Below are positions 34,716 to 42,086 of a DNA stretch of 64,000 bases, piece after piece (the stretch's first letter is position 1; each line of letters opens with the position of its first letter). The position numbers and the translations under genes are program-made. The stretch is from Treponema sp. (GTDB lineage: Bacteria > Spirochaetota > Spirochaetia > Treponematales > Treponemataceae): NCBI GenBank assembly GCA_017548565.1, contig JAFYZU010000006.1, positions 1-64,000 on the forward strand. The letters run 5' to 3'. Below the pieces are notes generated by a model that was given only the letters and a program-made list of their open reading frames with translations, did not search any database and was not told the DNA's origin.

Positions 34716-35660
34716 TTACGCTCCTACATACTCATCAACAATGCTTAAAACAGGTCCAAGGTATGTTGATCCAAAAAGATTCAGATGATTTAAAAGCTGA
34801 TAAAGATTGTAAAGGTCACGGCGATTCTCGTAGCCTGGTTGCAGAGGTCGGGCTTCTTTATACGCTTCATAAAACTCTGACGGGAAACCTCCGAAAAGCT
34901 CTGTCATTGCTAAATCTGCTTCAGCGTGGCCTACATAGCAGGCCGGGTCAATCAACATGGCGTTTCCATCCGGACCACACATTACGTTTCCTGCCCAGAG
35001 GTCACCGTGAAGAAGGCTTGGCTTTTCCGGCTCTACAAGAAAATCTTCCAGGTTATCTAAGAGTTTTGTAATTTTCGCACGGTCACCTGCAGTAAAATAA
35101 GAATCTGCATCTTTGAATTGAGGTGCAAGACGCTGCTCTCGGAAGAAGGAAATCCAGTTTTCGTTTGGCGTGTTTGACTGTGCTCTTGCTCCAATAAAAT
35201 TATTCTGGAAAAATCCGAAGTGCCCCTTCCCTGTTTCATCATCAAAAAAAATGCTTGTCTTCGCACTATGCATCGCGGCAAGATTCCGGGCAAGTGTTTC
35301 CCAATAATCTGCACGCTTCTTTTCGCTATCAATATATTTTAGAAGAAGAAAACTATAGCCCACATCTTCACCATCATCAGTTCCGGTGCACAAAATCTCC
35401 GGAGTTCCAATTGCACCGGTTGCCGCAATTGCACTTAGTCCTGCCGCCTCTGCGGTAAAAAAAGCGGCGTTCTGTTTTGCGTTGGCCTTCATAAAAATGT
35501 GTTTGCCGTTGTTCAAGTGGAGCGCGTAGGCTTTATTGATGTCGCCGCCAGAAAGTCTGTCGGTTTCAGAAATTGCAATATTGTTCCCAAAAAGAGAAAC
35601 AAGCGCTTGAGCTAGAGAATTATAATTTGGTGGTAATGTACTTTTCATAAAGCTTTCCAT
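34716..35660 (-). CDS. Fructosamine kinase family protein
   Basis: A 314-aa protein of the fructosamine-3-kinase family: LSGGDINKAYALHLNNGKHIFMKAN, PSLLHGDLWAGNVMCGPDGNAMLIDPACYVGHAEADLAMTELFGGF (HGDLWxGN catalytic loop and IDPA.YxGxxExDLAM signature). It phosphorylates ketoamine adducts so that they are removed from proteins or metabolites. Overlaps the neighbouring GNAT by 16 bases. Confidence 0.88.
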   Translation of the reverse strand: MESFMKSTLPPNYNSLAQALVSLFGNNIAISETDRLSGGDINKAYALHLNNGKHIFMKANAKQNAAFFTAEAAGLSAIAATGAIGTPEILCTGTDDGEDVGYSFLLLKYIDSEKKRADYWETLARNLAAMHSAKTSIFFDDETGKGHFGFFQNNFIGARAQSNTPNENWISFFREQRLAPQFKDADSYFTAGDRAKITKLLDNLEDFLVEPEKPSLLHGDLWAGNVMCGPDGNAMLIDPACYVGHAEADLAMTELFGGFPSEFYEAYKEARPLQPGYENRRDLYNLYQLLNHLNLFGSTYLGPVLSIVDEYVGA

Positions 35661-36559
35661 AATGTCCAGTGATAACCTTTGCCATAGCCGATTTTTTTGT
35701 AGAACTCATCTTCACCGCCGGTCATGTGAGTGGCACCAAGAGGTTTAAGTGTACAGTAATGCTTAGTAAGTGCCGCTGCTGCAAGTCCTTTTTTGCGGTA
35801 GTCGGGGTGAGTACAAAGCGGTTCCATATAGGCAAGATGATTTTGCGGAACCCACCACATGCCGGAAAAACACACATATTCTTCTGTGGCATCTGCTATG
35901 ATGATGTTGTATTGTGGTGTCTCATGTGGAGAAGGCGAGATGAAAGAACCCCAGCCACTTTTGTGAGATTTAACCGGTGTCCATTCCAGAGAATCATCGT
36001 ATTTATCCCAGTCCTTAAACTCACCGCGCTCGCCATGACCAAAACCATACCAGCAGAGCTTTGAACATTTTACAATATCAATATCCTTATGGTCTACAAA
36101 GTGATAGCCCGCTGGAAGCTCGTAATTCAGTTCATTCTTAAAATCAAAAATCATGTCCTCATATTCATAAACCTGCTTATAGCCGCGCTTGACTGCTACA
36201 TCCTTTAAGAACTGCTGACCATCAGAAAAAACAAATTGCTGCTCGCCACCAAAGTTCGGCATATTGCTGATTGCATAATCAATCAGTTCCTCAGCAAGAA
36301 ACTCATAACCTTTGCGCACGTTGAAATAAATGTCTGTTACCGGAGCTTCGTAATAAACAAAAGCAACAACCTTATCGCCGTCGAACCAAAGCCGGTTCAA
36401 AAAGCTGTATGAGGAATCCATCCAGGAAGAACGAAGGGCATATTCAAAAAAAGGCGCCGGCCTTCCGCTTGCATTTTTCCAGTCATAAGTTTCTACGAGA
36501 AAATCCCAAACAAGATTTATGTCTGATAATAATTGAAATTGTTTTGTTGTAATGTTCAT
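35645..36559 (-). CDS. GNAT family acetyltransferase
   Basis: A 304-aa protein starting MNITTKQFQLLSDINLVWDF. The C-terminal GNAT domain has MEPLCTHPDYRKKGLAAAALTKHY and the final region HMTGGEDEFYKKIGYGKGY. An N-terminal related half may be a degenerate GNAT domain. A 20-residue piece of an otherwise lost paralogue lies at 42014-42071. Acceptor unknown. Confidence 0.75.
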   Translation of the reverse strand: MNITTKQFQLLSDINLVWDFLVETYDWKNASGRPAPFFEYALRSSWMDSSYSFLNRLWFDGDKVVAFVYYEAPVTDIYFNVRKGYEFLAEELIDYAISNMPNFGGEQQFVFSDGQQFLKDVAVKRGYKQVYEYEDMIFDFKNELNYELPAGYHFVDHKDIDIVKCSKLCWYGFGHGERGEFKDWDKYDDSLEWTPVKSHKSGWGSFISPSPHETPQYNIIIADATEEYVCFSGMWWVPQNHLAYMEPLCTHPDYRKKGLAAAALTKHYCTLKPLGATHMTGGEDEFYKKIGYGKGYHWTLWKAL

Positions 36560-36581
36560 TTTTTACCTCTCAAAGTTTCGC

Positions 36582-37334
36582 TTATTTAGCGGCAGTTTTT
36601 TTCATGTACCAGTAACTATAAGCCTTTTTAAAACCAAGTTTTTCGTACAACCTCTTTGCAATCTCATTTGTCTGCACGACTTGAAGATATGCATGTTTGG
36701 CACCTTGTTGTTTTGCCCTGGTAAGAAGCATTCTGCAAAGCTTTTCTCCAAGGCCCAGACCACGCATATCTGATTTTACAATTATATTCTGAATAAGAGC
36801 GTAACCGTGTTCAATGGCAGCGGAAGCACATGCAACTATTTCACATTCATGGAAAATAAACAAATAGACTGTATCGACCATAACTTTTGAAAGCATTTTT
36901 TTGAAAGTATCCTGATCTGCTTTATCTGTGATATTTTCGAATTCAAAATAATATGGCAGCCATTCTTCTGGGGTTTTGAGAAATCCACAGCTGCAGAATT
37001 TTTCATCTTCAAAGGCTTCAAGATTTTCCAGCACCATTAAATCTGAAGGAGTTACAATCTGATATCCACGTTTTGCCAATAAATCTGATAATTCCTGGTC
37101 CTTTTCTGTCAGTTTAAAATTTGCCGGCAATCCTTGTTTTTCATAGCATTTTTCACAATAAGAAATTTTTTCTTCTACAGGAATAGTTGAAGGATATAAA
37201 ACGCTTATTGAATTCGCACGACCTGTGTAACCGTTCGAAAAGCGCATAATCCAGCCATCATACTGCATGATGTTTAAGGCAACATGTCCGTTGGCGGCAA
37301 TTTCTTCCAGAAATCTGATTTTTTTTGTTGTCAT
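36582..37334 (-). CDS. GNAT family acetyltransferase
   Basis: A 250-aa protein with IIVKSDMRGLGLGEKLCRMLLTRAKQQGAKHAYLQVVQTNEIAKRLYEKLGFKKAYSYWYMKK, a complete GNAT core (R-G-x-G-x-G). The N-terminal part (MRFSNGYTGRANSISVLYPS) is of the type seen in 'GNAT with N-terminal lid' proteins. Acceptor unknown. Three bases before the phosphatase gene end. Confidence 0.85.
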   Translation of the reverse strand: MTTKKIRFLEEIAANGHVALNIMQYDGWIMRFSNGYTGRANSISVLYPSTIPVEEKISYCEKCYEKQGLPANFKLTEKDQELSDLLAKRGYQIVTPSDLMVLENLEAFEDEKFCSCGFLKTPEEWLPYYFEFENITDKADQDTFKKMLSKVMVDTVYLFIFHECEIVACASAAIEHGYALIQNIIVKSDMRGLGLGEKLCRMLLTRAKQQGAKHAYLQVVQTNEIAKRLYEKLGFKKAYSYWYMKKTAAK

Positions 37335-37337
37335 TTT

Positions 37338-37913
37338 CTATCCCTTGTATTCTTTATAAATATGAAAAACTTCCTGGCGGCCAAGATATTTTGTTCCGTC
37401 AAAATCCATTCGCAAAATCCAGGGCATAAAATCAATGATTTCCATAAAGCTGTCTGCATTAAAAGACGGCTCGTAATAATTGATTATGCTTGAAAGTGCT
37501 GTACCATGAGTTCCAATCGCGATAGTTTTGCCCTCGTGATTTTTAAGGATTTCCTCAAGCGCTTCGATATTCCGCTTTTGCACAACTCCAATAGATTCAC
37601 CATCAGGTTCTGCATACGAAAAATCTGCCCAGCGTTTTTGGAACATTTCGTGATTATTACCATTGGAACCTGCTTTTCGTTCGCGCAGCCTTTCATCAGT
37701 CTGGATTTCTTTTTTGTAAAGTTCTGCAGCTGGCTTTATGGAATCAAAGCTTCGTTTGTAAGGGCTGGAAATAAAAAGATCAATTTTTTTATCTTTCAAA
37801 ATCCGAGCAACCTCAAACGAATCTTCAACTCCTTCCTGAGTAAGAGGTCTTGTTCTGTCATCCTGCCAGCTTGAATCTGGTTTGCAATGGCGCACAAAAT
37901 AGATTGTTGTCAT
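37338..37913 (-). CDS. Histidine phosphatase (phosphoglycerate-mutase-like)
   Basis: A 191-aa protein with IYFVRHCKPDSSW (RHG-type motif with Cys for Gly), FISSPYKRSFDSIKPAAE (second Arg) and GKTIAIGTHGTALSSII (second His). It belongs to the histidine phosphatase superfamily; substrate unknown. Confidence 0.85.
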   Translation of the reverse strand: MTTIYFVRHCKPDSSWQDDRTRPLTQEGVEDSFEVARILKDKKIDLFISSPYKRSFDSIKPAAELYKKEIQTDERLRERKAGSNGNNHEMFQKRWADFSYAEPDGESIGVVQKRNIEALEEILKNHEGKTIAIGTHGTALSSIINYYEPSFNADSFMEIIDFMPWILRMDFDGTKYLGRQEVFHIYKEYKG

Positions 37914-37925
37914 CCTACATCTCTC

Positions 37926-38954
37926 CTATAAATCCCAACCCTGATATCGGTTTTTCTGATACTCCCGCGTGAACTTTGCAATCTGCATCATTTTGGCTTT
38001 GCCCCATTCGTTTTCGTGATGAAGCTGAAGGTAGGTGTTCCAGCGTTCTTCACTCAGCGTACCGTCTTCCAGGACCGCAAGAACTGCACAACCAGGCTCA
38101 TTTGTATGCGAGCAGTCGTTGAACTTGCACTTGTTAAAAAGATTAACTACATCAGAAAAAGTTTCGTCTATTCCTTCTTCCATGTCAAGCACTCCAATTT
38201 CACGCAGGCCCGGAGTATCCATAATCCAAACGCCGCATTCAAGTTTAACTAACTGTCGGTAGGTTGTGGTATGCCGTCCCTTGCCATCAGAATCGCGGAT
38301 ATGATTTACTTTCATAAGGTCTCCGCCATTCAGAGTGTTGAGCAAAGTTGATTTACCAACTCCCGAAGATCCAACCAGTGCAATTGTTTTGTCTTTTTGC
38401 AGGTACGGCGTGAGCTGCTCAATTCCATAACCTGTCAAAGAACTAATCGCAATTACATCGGCTTTATCGCAGATTGCTTTTGTGATTTCAACTTTGAGTT
38501 CTACGTCATCGCAAAGGTCTGCTTTTGACAAAATCACAACAGGCTTTGCTCCGGTGTTCAGCGTGATAGAAACAAATCGCGCAATTCGGTTTTCGTTATA
38601 ATTCTGGTTCAGCGAAGTTACGATAAAAACATAATCAAAGTTTGCAACAATAGTTTCTTCCAGAAGATTTTTTACAAAACCTTCTGAGTGTCCGCTACGG
38701 TTAGGGCGTTTGAATACAGTTTCGCGTGGAAGCACTTCATCAATCAGCGCATCGCCATATTCATTTGTAATAACTTTTACATAGTCACCAACAACTGGCG
38801 GCTCCAGTCCCAGATTGTAAAATTTTCCTTTGAGTTTTCCGAGCAATTCTTTGTCGGCATTTACGCTTCTGCTTTCACCTTCACACGGCAAAAGCATAAA
38901 CTGGTTTTTCTGTACGCAAGAAACGCGTGCAGTAATTGTATTATTTGTTTTCAA
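37926..38954 (-). CDS. rsgA: Ribosome small subunit-dependent GTPase A
   Basis: A 342-aa circularly permuted GTPase: OB-fold N-terminus, then G4 LSKADL, G5, G1 ALVGSSGVGKSTLLN, G3 DTPGLRE, and a C-terminal zinc finger (CKFNDCSHTNEPGC). RsgA matures and checks the 30S subunit. I chose TTG 38954 (AAAACAAATAATACAATTAC after it) because TAGGAAAA stands at the right distance; an ATG 14 codons upstream has no ribosome site. Confidence 0.9.
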   Translation of the reverse strand: MKTNNTITARVSCVQKNQFMLLPCEGESRSVNADKELLGKLKGKFYNLGLEPPVVGDYVKVITNEYGDALIDEVLPRETVFKRPNRSGHSEGFVKNLLEETIVANFDYVFIVTSLNQNYNENRIARFVSITLNTGAKPVVILSKADLCDDVELKVEITKAICDKADVIAISSLTGYGIEQLTPYLQKDKTIALVGSSGVGKSTLLNTLNGGDLMKVNHIRDSDGKGRHTTTYRQLVKLECGVWIMDTPGLREIGVLDMEEGIDETFSDVVNLFNKCKFNDCSHTNEPGCAVLAVLEDGTLSEERWNTYLQLHHENEWGKAKMMQIAKFTREYQKNRYQGWDL

Positions 38955-39134
38955 TTTGATTTTCCTAAAAGCTAGAATAAACACCCGGGAGGGCATTCCA
39001 AAACAACTCCGCTTTCAGGCAAAAATGTGGGACAGGCGCAACGCCTTACATTATGCAATAACAGCGGAGGTCGAAGAATTAATAAAACGCGAATCAATCA
39101 TAAATCTTTCTCAACCTCCTTGAAATTAGTATGA

Positions 39135-39176
39135 CTAAACACTATCACAAGTGTGGGGCTTGTTCAAGTAGTGCCT
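39135..39176 (+). repeat. Copy A of a ~42-bp direct repeat pair
   Basis: Shares about 33 of 42 positions with 43277-43317, including ACTATCA, GTGGG and TTGTTCAAG. It stands about 80 bases before cas1; the other copy stands before an extended array repeat. No function can be assigned. Confidence 0.5.
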
Positions 39177-39216
39177 CATTGGTTTTGTATGGATTCAACG
39201 CACTCACAATCTTTAC

Positions 39217-39244
39217 TTGTCATCAATATAAAATATGTTATCAT
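39217..39244 (+). promoter_or_regulatory. Candidate cas1 promoter
   Basis: TTGTCA (39217-39222), 16-base spacer, TATCAT (39239-39244). It places the transcript start at about the cas1 ATG, which has no ribosome site, so cas1 may be translated leaderless. Confidence 0.45.
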
Positions 39245-39252
39245 AATTTCAT

Positions 39253-40176
39253 ATGGAAGGATTTAGGATTTTAGAAATAACACAACCAAGCGAACTTCAT
39301 GTTACCGCTAATCAGTTGACTGTAGAACAGGAACCTGAGCCAAAGAAAAAGCGCAAACTTTCTGTTCCTCTTGAAGACTTAGAATTGATTATTTGTACCG
39401 GCGCAAATATAAGGGTCTCAACAATGGCACTTTCGGTTCTGAGTGAAAATAAAGTGGGCCTTGTAATCATTGGAAAGGATTATATGCCTTCGAGTATTGT
39501 TCTGCCTTATGATGCAAATGTTCGAAATGCCAGTATTGCAAAAACTCAATTAAATATGAGTTCAGAAATAAAAGGACAGTTTTGGCAAAAGATTGTTCAA
39601 AAGAAAATTGAAAACCAGGCAAAATGTCTTACTCTTCTTGGGCTTGATGGAACAAAGGAACTGATGGAAATGATTCCGCAAGTAAATCCAGATGACCCTG
39701 AAAATATAGAAGGACTGGCGGCGAAGTTTTATTTCCAGCAGTTTCATCCTGGACTTGTACGAAGAAATGATGATCCTATTAATTCTGTTTTGAATTATGG
39801 ATATGCAATTGTTCGTAATACAATTATACGCGATGTTGTATGTGCTGGATTTTACCCTGCAATCGGAATTCATCATGAAGGCCCGTTTAATGGTTTTAAT
39901 CTTGCGGATGATTTGATCGAGCCTTGGCGGGCAATGGTTGATGTTGTTGCACATGATATTGTTTCTTCACAGACAAATCTAAGCCGTGAGCAGAGAAAAC
40001 AGTTGACCCTGGTTTTGCATAATGCCTGTATGATAAACGGCGAAAAAAATACAATTTCAAATGGCATTAACATCATGATACAAAGTTTTAAGACAGCAAT
40101 TGAAGAAAACAATGCGGAATTGATTAAGCTCCCGGATATTCTACCGGTAGAAAAAATTGAAGTAATCAGTGAATAG
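39253..40176 (+). CDS. cas1: CRISPR-associated endonuclease Cas1, type II-like
   Basis: A 307-aa protein beginning MEGFRILEIT. NIEGLAAKFYF (E153), GIHHEGPFNGFNLADDLIEPWR (H207/H208, D220) supply the three metal ligands, so the integrase site looks intact. The short size and the HHEGPFNGFNLADDLIEPWR segment match the type II (NMENI) Cas1 group. In known systems Cas1-Cas2 inserts spacers and works with Cas9 and Csn2 or without Csn2. Here cas2 follows after 9 bases but no cas9, csn2, tracrRNA or repeat-spacer array is visible in 64 kb. Confidence 0.92.
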   Translation: MEGFRILEITQPSELHVTANQLTVEQEPEPKKKRKLSVPLEDLELIICTGANIRVSTMALSVLSENKVGLVIIGKDYMPSSIVLPYDANVRNASIAKTQLNMSSEIKGQFWQKIVQKKIENQAKCLTLLGLDGTKELMEMIPQVNPDDPENIEGLAAKFYFQQFHPGLVRRNDDPINSVLNYGYAIVRNTIIRDVVCAGFYPAIGIHHEGPFNGFNLADDLIEPWRAMVDVVAHDIVSSQTNLSREQRKQLTLVLHNACMINGEKNTISNGINIMIQSFKTAIEENNAELIKLPDILPVEKIEVISE

Positions 40177-40185
40177 AAGGTGTAT

Positions 40186-40491
40186 ATGAGAATTCTTGTT
40201 TTACTTAATCCAACTAACAAAAGAGGAACAAAAGCTGCTTATACAGAATTAAGAAAATTTTTAGTACGGGATGGATATATTCTTTTACAAAGCGAAGTCT
40301 TTATGCGAATTACTAATAATCGAAAAGGTGCAGAAAAACATCTGAACCGCATAAAGCACTATATTCCAGACACAGGAACTGTCAGAATTTTAAGATTAAC
40401 TGAAAAACAGTTCTGTAATATTGGTTTATACCAGGCAGAAAGAGATTATCAGGAAGAAATTGTCGGTGTAAATGACTATATTTCTTTGTAA
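40186..40491 (+). CDS. cas2: CRISPR-associated Cas2, type II-like
   Basis: A 101-aa ferredoxin-like protein: MRILVLLNPTNKRGTKAAYTEL, FLVRDGYILLQSEVFMRITNN, GTVRILRLTEKQFCNIGLYQ. The Asp usually found after strand 1 (FDLP) is replaced by Asn (LNPT, residue 8), so the nuclease function is probably absent; the structural role in the adaptation complex need not be affected. ATG 40186 follows GAAGG. The first array repeat's extended segment starts two bases after its stop. Confidence 0.88.
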   Translation: MRILVLLNPTNKRGTKAAYTELRKFLVRDGYILLQSEVFMRITNNRKGAEKHLNRIKHYIPDTGTVRILRLTEKQFCNIGLYQAERDYQEEIVGVNDYISL

Positions 40492-40493
40492 AA

Positions 40494-40564
40494 TTGAAAA
40501 AATCGTGTTAAAATAAAGAAAAACACAGGTATAACGACCCGCAATTTTTGGAGGGTCGTCAACC
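40494..40564 (+). repeat. Array repeat copy 1 with upstream extension
   Basis: Core 40530-40564: TATAACGACCC, then GCAATTTTTGGA, then GGGTCGTCAACC. ACGACCC (40534-40540) pairs with GGGTCGT (40553-40559). The preceding 36 bases (from TTGAAAAAATCGTGTTAAAA) are nearly the same as those before copy 3, so copies 1 and 3 form a larger 71-bp unit. Confidence 0.85.
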
Positions 40565-40604
40565 GCAAACAAAGGCATATACAAATGTAACCGTAAACAA
40601 AGAA

Positions 40605-40841
40605 ATGACCTGCAGCGACAATCTGCGATTACGTTCACAGGAAGCTACTTCCAATACTGTCATAACAACAATGAAAAAAGGGTCAAAAGTAAAAATCCTT
40701 AAGCTTGGAAATGCCGAAACAATAGACGGTATAAGCAGCAACTGGGTTCAGGTAGAAGTTCTTGCAGGTGCCAAAGATAAAGATGGCAAATCTATAAAAG
40801 CCGGAACAATCGGCTGGTGTTATGGCGGGTATCTGGAATAA
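40605..40841 (+). CDS. SH3b-domain fragment
   Basis: A 78-aa ORF (MTCSDNLRLRSQEATSNTVI, KKGSKVKILKLGNAETIDG, SNWVQVEV, GTIGWCYGGYLE) that is essentially one bacterial SH3-like domain. The frame is open back through repeat copy 1 (TTG 40548), so the original N-terminus, probably a lipoprotein signal as in related genes, was lost. No convincing ribosome site; may be silent. Confidence 0.55.
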   Translation: MTCSDNLRLRSQEATSNTVITTMKKGSKVKILKLGNAETIDGISSNWVQVEVLAGAKDKDGKSIKAGTIGWCYGGYLE

Positions 40842-40858
40842 AAAGATGAAAAAATGTT

Positions 40859-40882
40859 TATTAATTGGAGGGGCGGCAACCC
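40859..40882 (+). repeat. Degenerate half copy of the array repeat
   Basis: GAGGGGCGGCAACC matches the right half GAGGGTCGTCAACC of copy 1 at 12 of 14 positions; the left half is not recognisable. It closes the SH3b unit on its right side. Confidence 0.45.
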
Positions 40883-40946
40883 TGATTCCGTACTAAATCT
40901 GTCGCTTAGTACAGTTTATCTGCAGCTAAAAGATGAAAAGAAAAAA

Positions 40947-40975
40947 TTGACAATAAAAATGGTATCATATATAAT
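40947..40975 (+). promoter_or_regulatory. Promoter of the PIN-RHH toxin-antitoxin pair
   Basis: TTGACA (40947-40952), 17-base spacer, TATAAT (40970-40975): both boxes are consensus. It starts 10 bases before the toxin ATG. Confidence 0.8.
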
Positions 40976-40984
40976 ACTATAAGA

Positions 40985-41407
40985 ATGAAACAGAAAATAG
41001 TAATCGATACAAATGTCATTCTTTCTGCTTTACAAAGCAACAAGGGAAAGTCATTTGAATTGATTTCCAAAATCGGAAATGACTTATTTGATTTTGCACT
41101 TTCAGTTCCTTTGGTTCTGGAGTACGAAGCAATCTTAAAAAGTCATTTGAACAAAACAATTTTTACAGATTCCGACATAAATGATTTTATAGATTATCTT
41201 TGTGCAGTCGGAATCAAGACAAAGATTTTTTATTTGTGGCGGCCATATTTGAAAGATCCATTCGATGACCATGTTCTCGAAGTGGCAATCAATTCAAATG
41301 CAGATGCCATCGTCACATATAATAAAAAAGACTTTCAGGAAGCTCAAACTTTAGGAATGAAGATATTAACTCCAAAAGAATTTTTGGATGAAATGCAGGA
41401 GGTATAA
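40985..41407 (+). CDS. PIN-domain toxin (COG1569-like)
   Basis: A 140-aa protein: KIVIDTNVILSALQSNKG (first Asp), VLEYEAILKSHL (Glu), RPYLKDPFDDHVLEVAINSNADAIVTYNKKDF (Asp pair) give the complete PIN nuclease acidic set. Matches the 'putative toxin-antitoxin toxin component, PIN family'. No standard ribosome site before ATG 40985; with the promoter so close it may be leaderless. Toxin comes first, antitoxin second. Likely an RNase. Confidence 0.9.
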   Translation: MKQKIVIDTNVILSALQSNKGKSFELISKIGNDLFDFALSVPLVLEYEAILKSHLNKTIFTDSDINDFIDYLCAVGIKTKIFYLWRPYLKDPFDDHVLEVAINSNADAIVTYNKKDFQEAQTLGMKILTPKEFLDEMQEV

Positions 41408-41408
41408 G

Positions 41409-41642
41409 ATGAGTTCATTAAGCCTTAGATTACCAGATTCTTATCACACAGCTGTAAAAGAAATTGCAGTACAGGATAATATCTCAATCAATCAGTTTAT
41501 CGTGTCTGCAGTCGCCGAAAAAATTGCAGCTTTTGAAACTCAGCACTATCTCGAAAACAGAGCTCAGCAGGCTTCAAAAGATAAATTCAATGCCGTCCTT
41601 GCAAAAGTTCCTTCCACAGAACCAGCAGACTATGACAAATAA
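41409..41642 (+). CDS. RHH/HicB-like antitoxin
   Basis: A 77-aa protein starting MSSLSLRLPDSYHTAVKEIAVQDNISINQFIVSAVAEKIAAFE, a ribbon-helix-helix DNA-binding unit, followed by an acidic, probably unstructured tail that would bind the PIN toxin. ATG 41409 is one base after the toxin stop and has a perfect GGAGG. The gene ends two bases before repeat copy 2. Confidence 0.88.
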   Translation: MSSLSLRLPDSYHTAVKEIAVQDNISINQFIVSAVAEKIAAFETQHYLENRAQQASKDKFNAVLAKVPSTEPADYDK

Positions 41643-41643
41643 A

Positions 41644-41678
41644 TATAATGATCCGCAATTTTTAGAGGATCGTCAACC
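41644..41678 (+). repeat. Array repeat copy 2 (covariant stem)
   Basis: TATAATGATCC, GCAATTTTTAGA, GGATCGTCAACC. Relative to copy 1 the stem changes from ACGACCC/GGGTCGT to ATGATCC/GGATCGT: one C-G becomes T-A on both sides, another becomes T-G, so pairing is kept. Confidence 0.85.
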
Positions 41679-41697
41679 TTATGAAACCCTAACATAA

Positions 41698-41940
41698 AAA
41701 GTCTTGCTGCCGCTTCCCTGCTTTTTTAGTTTTCCAGAATCGCAAAGCTGCTTCAGGGCTTTTTCTATAGTCTGGCGGGCTAAGCTTCCTGTATGTCGCT
41801 TTTTGTAAATTTTCCAAGACGGGTACCTGTTACTTTTTCAACCATTTCGAGGGCAGAAATTTTTTCATCAATAAGATTAAGCCGTTCTTCAAAATCGCGG
41901 TAGGCAGAAAGGATAAAGCTTTGAATAATTAAAACTTCGC
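41698..41940 (-). pseudogene. Frameshifted winged-helix C-terminal fragment
   Basis: On the minus strand one frame reads LIDEKISALEMVEKVTGTRL and GKFTKSD; another, after a shift near 41810, reads TGSLARQTIEKALKQLCDSG and KLKKQGSGSKTFYV before the stop. This resembles the C-terminal winged helix of Fic-family or RecG-like regulators. No start and one frameshift, so it is a remnant. Confidence 0.55.
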
Positions 41941-42013
41941 ATCTCCTACCAAAGTCCTACTTCTCCTATTTTAAAAGTAAAAATAGGAGAAGTCAATAAA
42001 ATGACGAAAAGAA

Positions 42014-42071
42014 AATCCCACACCAGATTTATATCCGATAATAATTGAAATTGTTTTGATGTAATGTTCAT
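42014..42071 (-). pseudogene. 5' stub duplicate of the GNAT gene at 35645-36559
   Basis: ATG 42071 opens MNITSKQFQLLSDINLVWDF, differing in one residue from the GNAT start MNITTKQFQLLSDINLVWDF; the DNA is close as well. Homology stops after about 20 codons. The upstream GGAGAATT ribosome site is kept. It lies 15 bases after the phosphodiesterase gene's end. Confidence 0.75.
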
Positions 42072-42086
42072 AGTTTTTAATTCTCC

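Noticed and set aside
38997-39123. Coding fragment between rsgA and cas1
   Set aside because: A frame reading RNALHYAITAEVEELIKRE is open, but no start, partner or family supports it; left as intergenic.
40530-40564. Proven classical attC site
   Set aside because: The ends TATAAC and GTCAACC are not the opposed RYYYAAC/GTTRRRY pair, and no integrase is in the window; kept only as attC-like.
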